From Spirosoma terrae (GTDB lineage: Bacteria; Bacteroidota; Bacteroidia; Cytophagales; Spirosomataceae), in NCBI RefSeq assembly GCF_010435915.1, contig NZ_JAAFZH010000002.1:186001-250000 (forward strand): a stretch of 64,000 nt of DNA. The letters run 5' to 3'. Below the pieces are notes generated by a model. The model saw nothing but the letters and a program-made list of their open reading frames with translations, searched no databases and had not been told where the DNA came from. The position numbers were made by a program, and so were the translations under genes. Shown here in pieces: positions 8,296-17,930 of this stretch; within the stretch, counting starts at the first letter, position 1; the number at the start of each line of letters is the position of its first letter.

Positions 8296-9564
8296 TTAGT
8301 TCGCCAAATCGCCTACTACTAGCAATTGACTGGCGTAACACGCATTTTCCTGATAAGCTGCCGGGTTATCGATTGTCTTATTGCGGGTTTTCAGAATGGC
8401 GGCTTTGTCGAGTTGTTTGGGCGATACACGTAGCGTTACCGTATGCTTCCCGGCTTTGTCGATTGGCACGAAGAAAAAGCTGGACCGGTAATACGTAGCA
8501 AAACTGTCGAATCGTGGGTAATCAGTATCGGGTTGATCATCGACGCTTACGGTATATTGGCCGCAGTTTGGCCCTACTACGTCATAGACTCCCAACACGT
8601 TACCGGTAAAATGGATGGTCAGCGAGGCTCCTGGTTTCGACGATTTGATTAGATACGTAAAACGATTGCGTAATTGATGGGCCACCGAATCGGTTTCTGG
8701 AGAAAGTACCTGCCAATCCTGGCTTCGGGCAATATCCTGAAGCGAAACCATTTTGGCCGCTTCCCAATTCTCGGCGTCAAACGGTTTGGGCAGGCGATGA
8801 GCCACTGGTTTTGTTACGTTCATCAGTTTGGTCAATGAGCGGGCAAAGGCGGTTGCATAAAAGGTGTGCCCTGTTTCTGAATAAGGATGCGTCCCATCTG
8901 GCGAGAACACAATTTTTCCGGGGTGATCGGCCTGTACGCCTTTCCAGACGACCTCTCCCTGTCGAGCCTTGGCGATCAATTCCAGTCCCATATGAATAGA
9001 CGGGATGCCGTAATGTTGCGCAATTTGCTCCATCGCCACCACGGAATTGGGCAGATTGCCAGCCAGCAGGGTAGGAACCATTGGCTCGTTCAGGGTATAC
9101 ACGAAACAAATGTCAGTCTTCGGATTCTGCCGCCAGATTTGCCGGACAATGCCCTCCATCGATTTATGAATAACGCTTGTCGGCGTATTGCTATCATTGA
9201 CGGCAAATTCGACAAAAACAAGGTCGGGTTGGTGGACCAATACGTGCTGTTTCAGTCGGAAAACTCCCAGATTGGAGCCCGTACCGCCAATGGCCGCATT
9301 GATAGCCTTGATTGACGCTTTGGGAAAACGCTGTTGTAATTCGTTCAGTGATTTTTCGCGCCAGCCATTTCCTGCTTCCGTAATACTCCCACCAAAATAG
9401 CCGATAGTCACTTGCTGGCCAGCCTGAAGTTTCTGCAAACTGTTCGGCATACCTTCCCGAATCCGGCATTCGTGGTTAGCCATCAATGTGTCTGATTGGG
9501 CCGTAACAAACGTAGACGAACAGACGAACAACAGGATGCAGGGGAATCGGAGCAAAAAGCGCAT
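8296..9564 (-). CDS. Secreted SGNH/GDSL hydrolase, two-domain carbohydrate esterase-like
   Basis: A 422-residue exported esterase with a signal peptide ending at VTAQ. The SGNH domain has block I GYFGGSITE (Ser), the Gly block AAIGGTGSN, block III FVEFAVND (Asn) and block V SPDGTHPYSETGH (Asp/His). A C-terminal beta-sandwich-like domain follows from about residue 275, as in two-domain glycan deacetylases such as CE2-like proteins. It likely removes acyl groups from polysaccharide in the periplasm or outside the cell. It converges with the ketopantoate reductase gene and is divergent, across 234 bases, from the alginate-lyase-family gene. Confidence 0.87.
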   Translation of the reverse strand: MRFLLRFPCILLFVCSSTFVTAQSDTLMANHECRIREGMPNSLQKLQAGQQVTIGYFGGSITEAGNGWREKSLNELQQRFPKASIKAINAAIGGTGSNLGVFRLKQHVLVHQPDLVFVEFAVNDSNTPTSVIHKSMEGIVRQIWRQNPKTDICFVYTLNEPMVPTLLAGNLPNSVVAMEQIAQHYGIPSIHMGLELIAKARQGEVVWKGVQADHPGKIVFSPDGTHPYSETGHTFYATAFARSLTKLMNVTKPVAHRLPKPFDAENWEAAKMVSLQDIARSQDWQVLSPETDSVAHQLRNRFTYLIKSSKPGASLTIHFTGNVLGVYDVVGPNCGQYTVSVDDQPDTDYPRFDSFATYYRSSFFFVPIDKAGKHTVTLRVSPKQLDKAAILKTRNKTIDNPAAYQENACYASQLLVVGDLAN

Positions 9565-9798
9565 AGTTAAGATGAGTACAATTCATGGCATAGCAACGTA
9601 GTGACGCTACGTACTGATACACTATCTATAAAGCGTTCTGTTAGGGATTACTCATGCTCTGTACGGCACTAATTTGACGGTAAGGGCCAAAAGTCTATTG
9701 ATCAACCCATACAGTATAGGCAATGGCGAGTCTGCTTATACGGTTACCCGCTCCGGGAGACAAATTGATTATCATTCCTGACAAGCGTACTCTGAATC

Positions 9799-10971
9799 AT
9801 GACGCTACGTTATTTACTACTAATTAGCTGCTTTTTTTACTACGTTACGTCAAATGGACAGTTGCCGGAACGTGCTTTCGTGATCAGCACAGTAGAGCCG
9901 TATGTGCTGGCCGAAGCGCGTTGGGCCATGCAGCAACAACCGCTTTCGATCACATCGAAAACATCGCCCCGGAGCGCGGGCAGTAAACACGATTTCTTTT
10001 CGGAAGGGGATTACTGGTGGCCCGATTCAACCAACCCGCAGGGGCCTTACGTGCAGCGGGATGGAATGACCAACCCAGATAATTTTGTCGCTCATCGTCA
10101 GTTGATGATTCGACTGAGCCGGGTGGCAGGCGCATTGGCATCGGCTTATTTGATCACGCACAACGATACGTATGTTAAGCATGCCTTTCGGCACCTTAAC
10201 GCTTGGTTTGTCGATCCAAATACACGCATGAACCCCTCGCTCTTGTATGCGCAGGCCATTAAAGGGCGCGCAACCGGGCGCGGTATTGGCATTATCGACA
10301 CTATCCATTTGATGGAAGTGGTGCAGGGAGTACAGGCTATGGAGAAGTCTAAACAGGCCGATAAGCAGATGGTGGCCACTATTCGGCAGTGGTTCAGCGA
10401 TTATCTGACCTGGCTGACAACGCATCCCTACGGCATCGATGAGATGAATGCCAAAAATAATCATGGCACCTGCTGGGTGATGCAGGTAGCCGCTTTTGCC
10501 CGATTTACCCGTAACGATTCGTTGATGACTGTCTGCCGAAATCGCTACCGGACCGTGCTCTTGCCCGACCAGATGGCTAAGGACGGAAGCTTCCCCCTGG
10601 AACTTCGCCGGACAAAACCATACGGCTATTCGTTATTCAATCTGGATGCAATGGCCACGATTTGTCAGATTTTGTCGACGCCGACCGATAATCTCTGGAC
10701 GTACCAAACCCCAGACGGACGTAGCATCCAAAAAGGCATTACGTATCTCTATCCGTATGTCGTCGATAAACAAAAATGGCCGCTAAAACCCGACGTTATG
10801 TACTGGAACGACTGGCCGGTAGCGCAGCCATTTCTGGTTTTTGGCGCACTGGCGTATCATCAAGAGGACTGGCTCAAAACCTGGCAACAGGCAAGCCACG
10901 ATCCAAAGGTGGAGGAAGTATTACGCAACTTACCCATCAGAAATCCACTGCTTTGGATAAATGAGACGTAG
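9799..10971 (+). CDS. Alginate lyase family protein (PL5-like)
   Basis: A 390-residue secreted protein with a signal peptide (about 1-20, ending SNGQ). The (alpha/alpha) toroid signatures of the Alginate_lyase family are present: DYWWPDSTNPQGPYVQRDG near residue 73, a NPDNFVAHRQ stretch, and the catalytic-region motif KNNHGTCWVMQ near 220, where Asn and His are the usual active-site residues. Polysaccharide lyases of this kind cleave uronic-acid linkages by beta-elimination. Many Bacteroidota members of the Pfam family act on other substrates, so alginate is not certain. It is followed after 79 bases by the OmpR-type regulator gene, which seems a separate unit. Confidence 0.85.
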   Translation: MTLRYLLLISCFFYYVTSNGQLPERAFVISTVEPYVLAEARWAMQQQPLSITSKTSPRSAGSKHDFFSEGDYWWPDSTNPQGPYVQRDGMTNPDNFVAHRQLMIRLSRVAGALASAYLITHNDTYVKHAFRHLNAWFVDPNTRMNPSLLYAQAIKGRATGRGIGIIDTIHLMEVVQGVQAMEKSKQADKQMVATIRQWFSDYLTWLTTHPYGIDEMNAKNNHGTCWVMQVAAFARFTRNDSLMTVCRNRYRTVLLPDQMAKDGSFPLELRRTKPYGYSLFNLDAMATICQILSTPTDNLWTYQTPDGRSIQKGITYLYPYVVDKQKWPLKPDVMYWNDWPVAQPFLVFGALAYHQEDWLKTWQQASHDPKVEEVLRNLPIRNPLLWINET

Positions 10972-11050
10972 TGTCGGCGGGCGAAAAAAGCGAAAAGGCT
11001 TTCACGTAGTTAAACGAACTATACATTGCCAGACGTTACGTTCATACTGT

Positions 11051-11725
11051 ATGAAGTTATTACTCGTTGAAGACGAATTGAGCCTGGCTTCTTTCATTCG
11101 GAAGGGAATGGAAAGTGAAGGATATGAGATTGATCTGGCTTATGATGGCTTAATGGGCCAGCGATTTGCGGATATGAATATGTATGACGTTATTATTATT
11201 GACGTCAACCTGCCGCACATGAATGGGTTCGATTTATGTCGACATATTAAAAAGCAATCGCCCCGACAGCCGGTGATGCTTCTGACAGCGCTGGACAGTT
11301 TGTCGGATAAAGAAAGCGGATTTGGCGCCGGAGCCGACGATTATCTGGTGAAGCCGTTCGATTTTCGGGAGCTTGTCTTACGTACCAATGCATTGGCCCG
11401 ACGAAACAGTACGTTTTCCGGGCAGGCCACCGTACTGCGCGTTGCCGATTTAACCCTGGATACGGGCGCTCGATGTGCTACCCGTGCCGGGCAACGTATT
11501 GACCTGACAAGCCGGGAGTATGCGTTACTGGAATACCTGATGCTTAATCAGGGCCGCATTGTTACCCGCGTCGACATTGCCGAAAAAGTCTGGGATTTGC
11601 ATTTTGATACGAATACCAACGTAATAGACGTGTATATCAACTACTTGCGAAAGAAGATCGATAAGGAGTTTAACACTAAATTGTTGCATACAGTGGTAGG
11701 GATGGGCTACGTCTTACGCGGATAG
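11051..11725 (+). CDS. OmpR/PhoB-family response regulator
   Basis: A 224-residue regulator. I place the start at ATG 11051 because the receiver domain begins immediately (MKLLLVEDE); the 30-codon upstream extension has no homology. The receiver has Asp51 in IIIDVNLP and Lys101 in YLVKPFDF. The C-terminal winged helix (about 128-224) shows LTSREYALLEYL, VDIAEKVWD and VIDVYINYLRKKID, as in CusR/CopR-like regulators. It overlaps nothing and stops two bases before the kinase gene. The regularly spaced TCTAAT repeats before tolC and nhaD are its likely targets, since this family binds direct repeats with 11-base spacing. Confidence 0.94.
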   Translation: MKLLLVEDELSLASFIRKGMESEGYEIDLAYDGLMGQRFADMNMYDVIIIDVNLPHMNGFDLCRHIKKQSPRQPVMLLTALDSLSDKESGFGAGADDYLVKPFDFRELVLRTNALARRNSTFSGQATVLRVADLTLDTGARCATRAGQRIDLTSREYALLEYLMLNQGRIVTRVDIAEKVWDLHFDTNTNVIDVYINYLRKKIDKEFNTKLLHTVVGMGYVLRG

Positions 11726-11727
11726 CT

Positions 11728-13116
11728 ATGCAGATCAAACAAAAACTCATTCTGTGGTTTGCGTTGCTGGTCGGTCTGATTCTGCTTGTCTTTTCTATTT
11801 ATATCTACGGTACCTACTCCAATTTTCGCCAGCGTGCGTTTGAAGACCGGCTGGAAAAAAAAGCACGGGTAACCGAGCATTTGCTGACGCTACAAGGGAA
11901 CGTAGCGGGCAGTGTGATTACGTCGATGCCCGAGCAGGTAGAGTTTGTTTATTCGCCATCGGATAGCCTCATCTACAGCAGCCAACCCCGGAATGATTTT
12001 ATGGCTGATTCGGCCTTTCGGCGTCGGGTTCGTCGGGAGCGATTGATTCGGTTTAAATATCAGAGCCCTGGTCATCTTTATCCGAAAGATGGTGTTGCGC
12101 TGACGTATCCGGGGGTATCGCCTTCCATAGATGGCCGGGAATACGTGGCTATCGTAACGGCTTATGATTTGGACGGGTATCGGCATCGGAACGAGTTGCG
12201 CGATCTGTTCTGGATCAGTAATGCTATTGCCATTGGGCTGGTTATTCTGGTTGGCTATATCTTCTCCCGACAGGCGCTTAAACCCCTGAATAACCTGATC
12301 GGTCAAATCCGCTCGCCAACCGCCACCAATCTGACTTTTCGACTGAAAGCGGAGAACCCGCAGGATGAAGTGGGTGTGCTGGCGCAGGCATTCAACGATT
12401 TGCTAACCCGCCAGGAGCAACTGGTCGATAATCAACGGTCGTTTATTGCCCAGGCTTCGCACGAGCTGCGTACGCCTTTAGCAACGATTAAAGGTTGGCT
12501 GGAAACCTCGATGCTGTATGATACCGATACGGATAGCCTGAAACGGGGCATGGGGCAGGCCGTTACCGAACTGAATAAGCTAACGGCGCTGGCGAATGGC
12601 CTGCTGCAACTGGCCCGCATCGACGGCGTTGATGGCCATATTGAGCGTCACTCGCTGGAGCTTGTTGATAGTGTTCTCGATGCCGCTGATACGTTCGGGT
12701 TGCAGCACGCGGGGCAGTCGCTCAGCGTTCAGGTTAGCGATGGCGTTCTGGAGCAACCCCGGCCTGTATGTATCATTGGGAATAGTTATCTGCTCAAAAC
12801 AGCGCTTTTAAATCTGCTGGATAACGCGGTTAAATACTCCAATGGCCAACCTGTGACTTTATCGCTGGAGATGGACACCCACGAACGGGTTCGTATTTGG
12901 GTTGAAGACCGAGGGATTGGCCTCGTTCCGGGCGAAGAAAAGCAGATAATACAGCCTTTAGCACGTGGGTCAAACGTACAGACGATTAGTGGTTTTGGTA
13001 TTGGCTTAACGTTAGTCCATCGAATCATTACAAGTCATCAGGGCGTTCTTCAACTGAAAAATCGACCGGGCGGTGGCACGATTGCCGAAGTCATATTGCC
13101 AGTTGAACCGTCTTAA
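11728..13116 (+). CDS. HAMP-type sensor histidine kinase
   Basis: A 462-residue inner-membrane kinase. It has a membrane helix at about 10-30, a periplasmic sensor loop to about 160, a second helix at about 165-182, a HAMP linker, the H-box QASHELRTPL with His245, and an ATPase domain with NLLDNAVKYSNG (N-box), VEDRGIGL (G1) and GFGIGLTLVHRI (G2). It follows the OmpR-type regulator by two bases, so they are a cognate pair. The efflux operon directly downstream is the likely output, as in Cus- and Mex-type systems. The periplasmic loop contains no motif I recognise, so the signal (metal, bile or dye-like compound) is unknown. Confidence 0.93.
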   Translation: MQIKQKLILWFALLVGLILLVFSIYIYGTYSNFRQRAFEDRLEKKARVTEHLLTLQGNVAGSVITSMPEQVEFVYSPSDSLIYSSQPRNDFMADSAFRRRVRRERLIRFKYQSPGHLYPKDGVALTYPGVSPSIDGREYVAIVTAYDLDGYRHRNELRDLFWISNAIAIGLVILVGYIFSRQALKPLNNLIGQIRSPTATNLTFRLKAENPQDEVGVLAQAFNDLLTRQEQLVDNQRSFIAQASHELRTPLATIKGWLETSMLYDTDTDSLKRGMGQAVTELNKLTALANGLLQLARIDGVDGHIERHSLELVDSVLDAADTFGLQHAGQSLSVQVSDGVLEQPRPVCIIGNSYLLKTALLNLLDNAVKYSNGQPVTLSLEMDTHERVRIWVEDRGIGLVPGEEKQIIQPLARGSNVQTISGFGIGLTLVHRIITSHQGVLQLKNRPGGGTIAEVILPVEPS

Positions 13117-13177
13117 TCCGTTCTAATAACATCTAATTTCGCTCTAATTTCGCTCTAATCTGCTGCCTGTAGCTTTG
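13111..13177 (+). promoter_or_regulatory. Direct-repeat operator and promoter of the efflux operon
   Basis: TCTAAT occurs at 13122, 13132, 13143 and 13154, with a weaker TCTTAAT at 13111: steps of 11, 10, 11 and 11 bases, one helical turn each. OmpR/PhoB-family regulators bind exactly such tandem repeats. A perfect Bacteroidota -7 element, TAGCTTTG, lies at 13170-13177, 16 bases after the start of the last repeat. The repeats therefore occupy the -33 region, where I see no TTG, which suggests activation by the regulator encoded at 11051-11725. ATG of tolC follows at 13204. Confidence 0.75.
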
Positions 13178-13203
13178 AGATTATTCATAGGAAGAATAAT
13201 CTT

Positions 13204-14640
13204 ATGCTTGGTAGAGAAAAACGACATGTCGGTTTATTAATTATTCTGCTGACCGCTCTGGTTGATCCGGCGCAGGCGCAGATAAGGCAGGCATCATCAG
13301 AAATACCCCAGCTTACGCTCAATGAAGCACTGAATCTGGCCCGAACGAATTATCCCAGTATTCGTGGTAAACTGGCTACGATCACTGCTGCTGAAGCCGA
13401 TGCGCAGGCGCTACGTCTATCTTTGTTACCACAGGCCGGGATTCAGGCGCAGACGCTGAATGCTACGTCCAATCAGGTACGTGGTGCCTACGTATCGAAC
13501 GGTGGGCTACTGTTGCCTATTTCGGGGGTTCGGACAGATGGCTTTAACAACCAGGCTTCCTGGAGTAGCGGTGCATCGCTGGTAGTCGACTGGGAAGCTA
13601 TTACGTTTGGTCGTCGGCTGTTACGGCAAAAGCAGGCCAGTTTGCAGATTGAACAGGCCAGAGCCGATTATGAAGGAGAAGTTTTTACGCACCAGGTACG
13701 GGTCTGTGATGCGTATTTGCTAGCCCTGAATGCGCAAAAGTCGGTCGCTATCCAGCAGGTCAATCTTCGTCGGGCGCAGGAGTTGCAACGTATCATTCGG
13801 GCCAGTACGGAAGGTGGGCTGCGACCGGGTATTGACAGTGCCGTTGCCAATACGGAAGTGGCGCGGGCGCGTCTATTGATGCTGGAAAGTCAGCAGCTAG
13901 CCCAGCAACAGGTGCTACGTCTGACGGAATTGATTGGCCAGCCGAACCCAGGCGTTCGGCTCGATTCGATGGTTTTTTATAACCAGCTGCCTCGTTTTAC
14001 GTCCATTCCCGACTCAAGCCAGCATGTTCATCCGCAGCTACGTGTTTTTCAGAAAAATATTGAGTTGGGTAGGCTCAGTGAATCGGTGCTGAGAGCGGCC
14101 GCACTGCCGTCTGTTTCGGTACTCGGTTCGTTGCAGGGTCGGGGTTCAGGCATTAGTGAGCAACCCGGTCCCGACGGCACGTTCCGTATTGATCCGTCAC
14201 TCGGGGCGGGTTTACCGCTGCGGTCGTTCAATTATATTGTTGGCGTAACAGCCATCTGGCGACCTACTGACTGGTTTAGAACCAAATATACCGTATCGGC
14301 ACAGCGGGAGCGTGTCAATACCATTCAGGAGACGTATAATCAGCAGGCTTTATCGTTGCAGTCGGCCAACCAGAACGCTATTCTGCAATTTGAGCTGGCC
14401 AGGATTCGGGCACAGGAAGCTCCCCTTCAGCTCGAAGCGGCCGGGCAGGCTTACATTCAATCGCAGGCTCGGTACGAATCGGGGCTGGACAATATTACTA
14501 CGTTAACCCAAACTACCGCCTTGCTCAACCGGGCGGAGGTCGATCAGGCGCTGGCAACAAACAGCGTATGGCGGGCGCTGTTACTACGGGCCGCCACGGC
14601 TGGTGATCTGGAGTTCTTCCTGCAACAAATCCCTCGCTAA
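13204..14640 (+). CDS. TolC-family outer membrane efflux protein
   Basis: A 478-residue outer-membrane factor with a signal peptide ending at AQAQ (about residue 25). It has the two repeated TolC-type units: LTLNEALNLARTNYPSIRG opens the first, with long helices rich in Ala, Gln and Leu, and the second begins around SQHVHPQLRVFQKNIELG. It would form the trimeric channel through the outer membrane for the RND pump encoded next. First gene of an operon tolC / RND permease / adaptor, with a 10-base gap to the permease. Bacteroidota often place tolC first, as here. Substrate class is not visible. Confidence 0.92.
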   Translation: MLGREKRHVGLLIILLTALVDPAQAQIRQASSEIPQLTLNEALNLARTNYPSIRGKLATITAAEADAQALRLSLLPQAGIQAQTLNATSNQVRGAYVSNGGLLLPISGVRTDGFNNQASWSSGASLVVDWEAITFGRRLLRQKQASLQIEQARADYEGEVFTHQVRVCDAYLLALNAQKSVAIQQVNLRRAQELQRIIRASTEGGLRPGIDSAVANTEVARARLLMLESQQLAQQQVLRLTELIGQPNPGVRLDSMVFYNQLPRFTSIPDSSQHVHPQLRVFQKNIELGRLSESVLRAAALPSVSVLGSLQGRGSGISEQPGPDGTFRIDPSLGAGLPLRSFNYIVGVTAIWRPTDWFRTKYTVSAQRERVNTIQETYNQQALSLQSANQNAILQFELARIRAQEAPLQLEAAGQAYIQSQARYESGLDNITTLTQTTALLNRAEVDQALATNSVWRALLLRAATAGDLEFFLQQIPR

Positions 14641-14650
14641 CTCTAACGCT

Positions 14651-17600
14651 ATGATAAAAGCTGCTTTAGCCAAGCCCATCACCGTAATTGTCGCATTGGC
14701 GGGTATCGTCTTATTTTCGTTCCTGGCTCTGCAACAAATTCCGGTCGATATTTTCCCCCGGCTTAACCTGCCCACGATTTATATTGCTCAGCCGTATGGC
14801 GGTATGACGCCCGCCCAGATGGAGGGCTTTATTGCTACCCGTTATCAGAATCAACTGCTGTATGTGTCTGGTATCAAGGGTGTTGAGGTAAAGAATATTC
14901 AGGGTCTTTGTCTGGTTAAATGTACGTTTTACGAAGATGTGAACATGGCACAGGTGTCGGGCGAGGTGGCCAATCAGGTCAGCCGGGTCATGAATTACCT
15001 GCCACCCGGCACTGTACCGCCAACGGTTGTTCGGTTCGATGCGTCGAGTTTGCCCGTCGGACAGTTGGTTTTCAGCAGCCGTCGCGCATCGTTGGGCGAA
15101 ATGCAGGACCTGGCATCGACCCGTATTCGACCCTTGTTTTCCCAGATTCCGGGCGCATCGGCTCCGCCACCGTTTGGCGGGAACGAGCGGACGGTTGTCG
15201 TTAAAGTTGACCCGGAGCGGATGCGGAGCTATGAGTTGACACCCGACGAGATTGTGCAGGCGGTGGTTAAAAACAACCAGATTTCACCGGCGGGGAGTGT
15301 TCAGATGGGCGACTATACGGTAATGACGCCCAGTAACACGGTGCTGAACAAGGTCGACGAATTTATGAACGTTCCGCTACGTAAAGGGGTAGGGCCAACC
15401 GTTTTCCTGCGGGACGTAGCCACGGTGGAAGATGGAACGGATATAACGGTAGGCTATGCCCTGGTGAATGGCAAACGGTCGGTATATATCCCGGTGACAA
15501 AGAGTGCAGATGCTTCCACGATGAGCGTAGTAAACGCGCTGAAGGCTAAACTGCCGGAAATGAAGGCCCTGTTGCCCGACGATGTTCAGCTTACCTACGA
15601 GTTTGATCAGTCTATCTACGTAACGCAGGCGGTGCATAGCCTGGCTGTTGAAGGTGGCCTGGGGGCTATTCTGACGGGATTGATGGTGCTTCTGTTCCTG
15701 GGCGACTGGCGAAGTTCGCTGATTGTTATCCTGACGATACCCGTATCAATTTTATCGGCTATACTATTGCTGAATCTGGCAGGGCAGACGATCAATATCA
15801 TGACTTTGTCGGGGCTGGCGCTGGCCATCGGGATTCTGGTCGACCAGGCTACTGTAGTGATTGAGAATATTCACCAGCATCTGGAGATGGGTAAGCCCAA
15901 GGCACGTGCTATTCTGGCCGCCTGTCAGGAAATGTCGTTTCCGTTGCTGCTGATTACGTTGTGTATTCTGGCGGTATTTGCACCCGCTTTCATGATGAAC
16001 GGCGTACCACGGGGAATGTTCCTGCCGCTCTCGTTGTCGGTTGGGTTTTCCATTATAGTCTCCTATATTTTATCGCAGACCTTTGTTCCGGTTGTTGCCA
16101 ACTGGTGGTTGAAAAACCATGTACATGCTTCTCCTCATGATAATAGCATTCTGCCCGATTTAGATCACAAGTCGGAGCAACAGATGGAACATTATGAAGA
16201 GAAACATCCTGAAAAAGTGACCGGTTTCGAGCGATTCAAGCTAGGTTATCTGCGTTTGCTGGATAGCCTGATGGCGCGACGCACGCTGGTTGTTGGTATC
16301 TACGTACTACTTTGTGCGGTATTGATTGGCGTGGGATTCATGCAGATTGGACAAGACATGATGCCCCGTCAGAATCACGCCCGTCAGTTTCAGGTTAGGA
16401 TTATTGGGCCGCAGGGACTTCGGATTGAACGCACAGAAGAACTCACCAAACGGGTCATCAAGCAGATTGGGGATATTGTTGGTACGAAGAATGTGTCGAT
16501 TTCCTCCGCTTTCGTGGGCATGACGCCTTCCAGCTACGGTACCAGCGCGCTCTACGTCTTCAATGCGGGTCCCCACGAGGCCGTCTTGCAGGTTAATTTA
16601 TCGTCTGATTACGAAGTCGAATCGCTGGATAACCTGAAAGAGCAGATTCGTCATCGTGTTCGTCAGAAAATGCCTAATGTTCGATTGTCGTTCGAACCGA
16701 TCGACCTGACCGACAAAATCATGAGTCAGGGTGCTCAGACACCTATCGAGATTCTGGTGGGTGGCAAGGATCTTCAGGAAGGTCAGCATTATGCCAATCG
16801 GCTCATAACGCGGTTGCGGGAAATTCATTATCTGCGCGATATACGAATCAATCAGCCGCTTAGCTATCCTACCGTTACCATTCAGGTTGATCGGGAACGG
16901 GCCGCGCAGTTGGGGTTGAGTACCGATGAAATCGCTAAATCGCTGGTAGCCGCTACGTCGTCGAGCCGGTTTACAGCCAAGAATCTTTGGCTCGATCAGT
17001 CGAAAGGGTTTGCTTACCAGGTCCAGATTCAGTTACGGCAGGATCAGATGAAGTCGGTAGCGGATGTACAGGCTATTCCATTAGTAAAAGGCCAGCTACG
17101 TCCAACCCTGGGCGACGTAGCGACCATTGCGCCGACGACCGTACCGGGGCAGTTTGACCGGATCGGACCTCGACGGATCATTACTGTATCGGCCAATATT
17201 AACCAGAATGATTTAGGAACGGCTACCCGCGATGTGCAGAAAGCTATCGATGCAGCCGGAGATCCTCCAAAGGGTTCGGTGGTTGAATTACGCGGTTTGG
17301 CTCAGTTGCTTCAGGAAACACTAAGCAGCCTTCAGGTTGGCCTGGGACTCGCCATTGTAGTTATCTTCCTGCTGCTGGCCGCCAATTACCAGTCGTTCAA
17401 AGTGGCCAGCGTTGTATTAGTCAGCATACCGGCGGTACTGGCGGGTTCGTTAACGCTGCTCCTGATCACAGGACAGACACTGAATCTACAATCCTACATG
17501 GGTATTATTATGTCGGTGGGAGTATCGGTTGCCAACGCGTTATTACTGGTCACGAATGCTGAAACGCTACGTCTGCAGTATCGCGATGCGCATGCGGCCG

Positions 17601-17914
17601 CCCGTGTGGCTGGCGCGGCTCGGTTACGCCCTATTTTAATGACGGCTCTGGCCATGATTGCTGGCATGATTCCCATGGCAAGCGGTTTAGGTGAATCCGG
17701 TGAACAAACAGCTCCGCTGGGCCGGGCCGTTATTGGCGGTCTATTGTTTTCGACCGTAGCGGCTCTGTTGATTTTGCCCGTTGTATTCGCTTCCGTTCAG
17801 CGAAAAACTGATTTCGACTCGCCCTCGCTTGACCCTGATGATCCAACCAGTACGGTGTATGACGGCGTACCATCGTTTACCACGGAATCTACTGAAATCG
17901 CTGTTAACCATTAA
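14651..17914 (+). CDS. RND efflux permease (AcrB/HAE1-like)
   Basis: A 1087-residue inner-membrane proton-driven pump. I start it at ATG 14651, after the tolC stop, where the family N-terminus begins (LAKPITVIV, then QQIPVDIFPRLNLP). It has twelve predicted helices and two large periplasmic loops. In TM4, where AcrB has Asp407-Asp408, the sequence is ILVDQATVVIEN: Asp398 is kept and the next position is Gln. In TM10, where AcrB has Lys940, it reads SVANALLL with Ala961. Proton relay must therefore differ from AcrB; similar replacements (such as DE) occur in other Bacteroidota and Acidobacteriota permeases. Works with the flanking TolC and adaptor. Confidence 0.93.
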   Translation: MIKAALAKPITVIVALAGIVLFSFLALQQIPVDIFPRLNLPTIYIAQPYGGMTPAQMEGFIATRYQNQLLYVSGIKGVEVKNIQGLCLVKCTFYEDVNMAQVSGEVANQVSRVMNYLPPGTVPPTVVRFDASSLPVGQLVFSSRRASLGEMQDLASTRIRPLFSQIPGASAPPPFGGNERTVVVKVDPERMRSYELTPDEIVQAVVKNNQISPAGSVQMGDYTVMTPSNTVLNKVDEFMNVPLRKGVGPTVFLRDVATVEDGTDITVGYALVNGKRSVYIPVTKSADASTMSVVNALKAKLPEMKALLPDDVQLTYEFDQSIYVTQAVHSLAVEGGLGAILTGLMVLLFLGDWRSSLIVILTIPVSILSAILLLNLAGQTINIMTLSGLALAIGILVDQATVVIENIHQHLEMGKPKARAILAACQEMSFPLLLITLCILAVFAPAFMMNGVPRGMFLPLSLSVGFSIIVSYILSQTFVPVVANWWLKNHVHASPHDNSILPDLDHKSEQQMEHYEEKHPEKVTGFERFKLGYLRLLDSLMARRTLVVGIYVLLCAVLIGVGFMQIGQDMMPRQNHARQFQVRIIGPQGLRIERTEELTKRVIKQIGDIVGTKNVSISSAFVGMTPSSYGTSALYVFNAGPHEAVLQVNLSSDYEVESLDNLKEQIRHRVRQKMPNVRLSFEPIDLTDKIMSQGAQTPIEILVGGKDLQEGQHYANRLITRLREIHYLRDIRINQPLSYPTVTIQVDRERAAQLGLSTDEIAKSLVAATSSSRFTAKNLWLDQSKGFAYQVQIQLRQDQMKSVADVQAIPLVKGQLRPTLGDVATIAPTTVPGQFDRIGPRRIITVSANINQNDLGTATRDVQKAIDAAGDPPKGSVVELRGLAQLLQETLSSLQVGLGLAIVVIFLLLAANYQSFKVASVVLVSIPAVLAGSLTLLLITGQTLNLQSYMGIIMSVGVSVANALLLVTNAETLRLQYRDAHAAARVAGAARLRPILMTALAMIAGMIPMASGLGESGEQTAPLGRAVIGGLLFSTVAALLILPVVFASVQRKTDFDSPSLDPDDPTSTVYDGVPSFTTESTEIAVNH

Positions 17915-17930
17915 TCCATAGGTCTAGTCT

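Noticed and set aside
14603..14650. Extended start of the RND permease inside tolC
   Set aside because: The family N-terminus begins at ATG 14651; the extra codons overlap the end of tolC.
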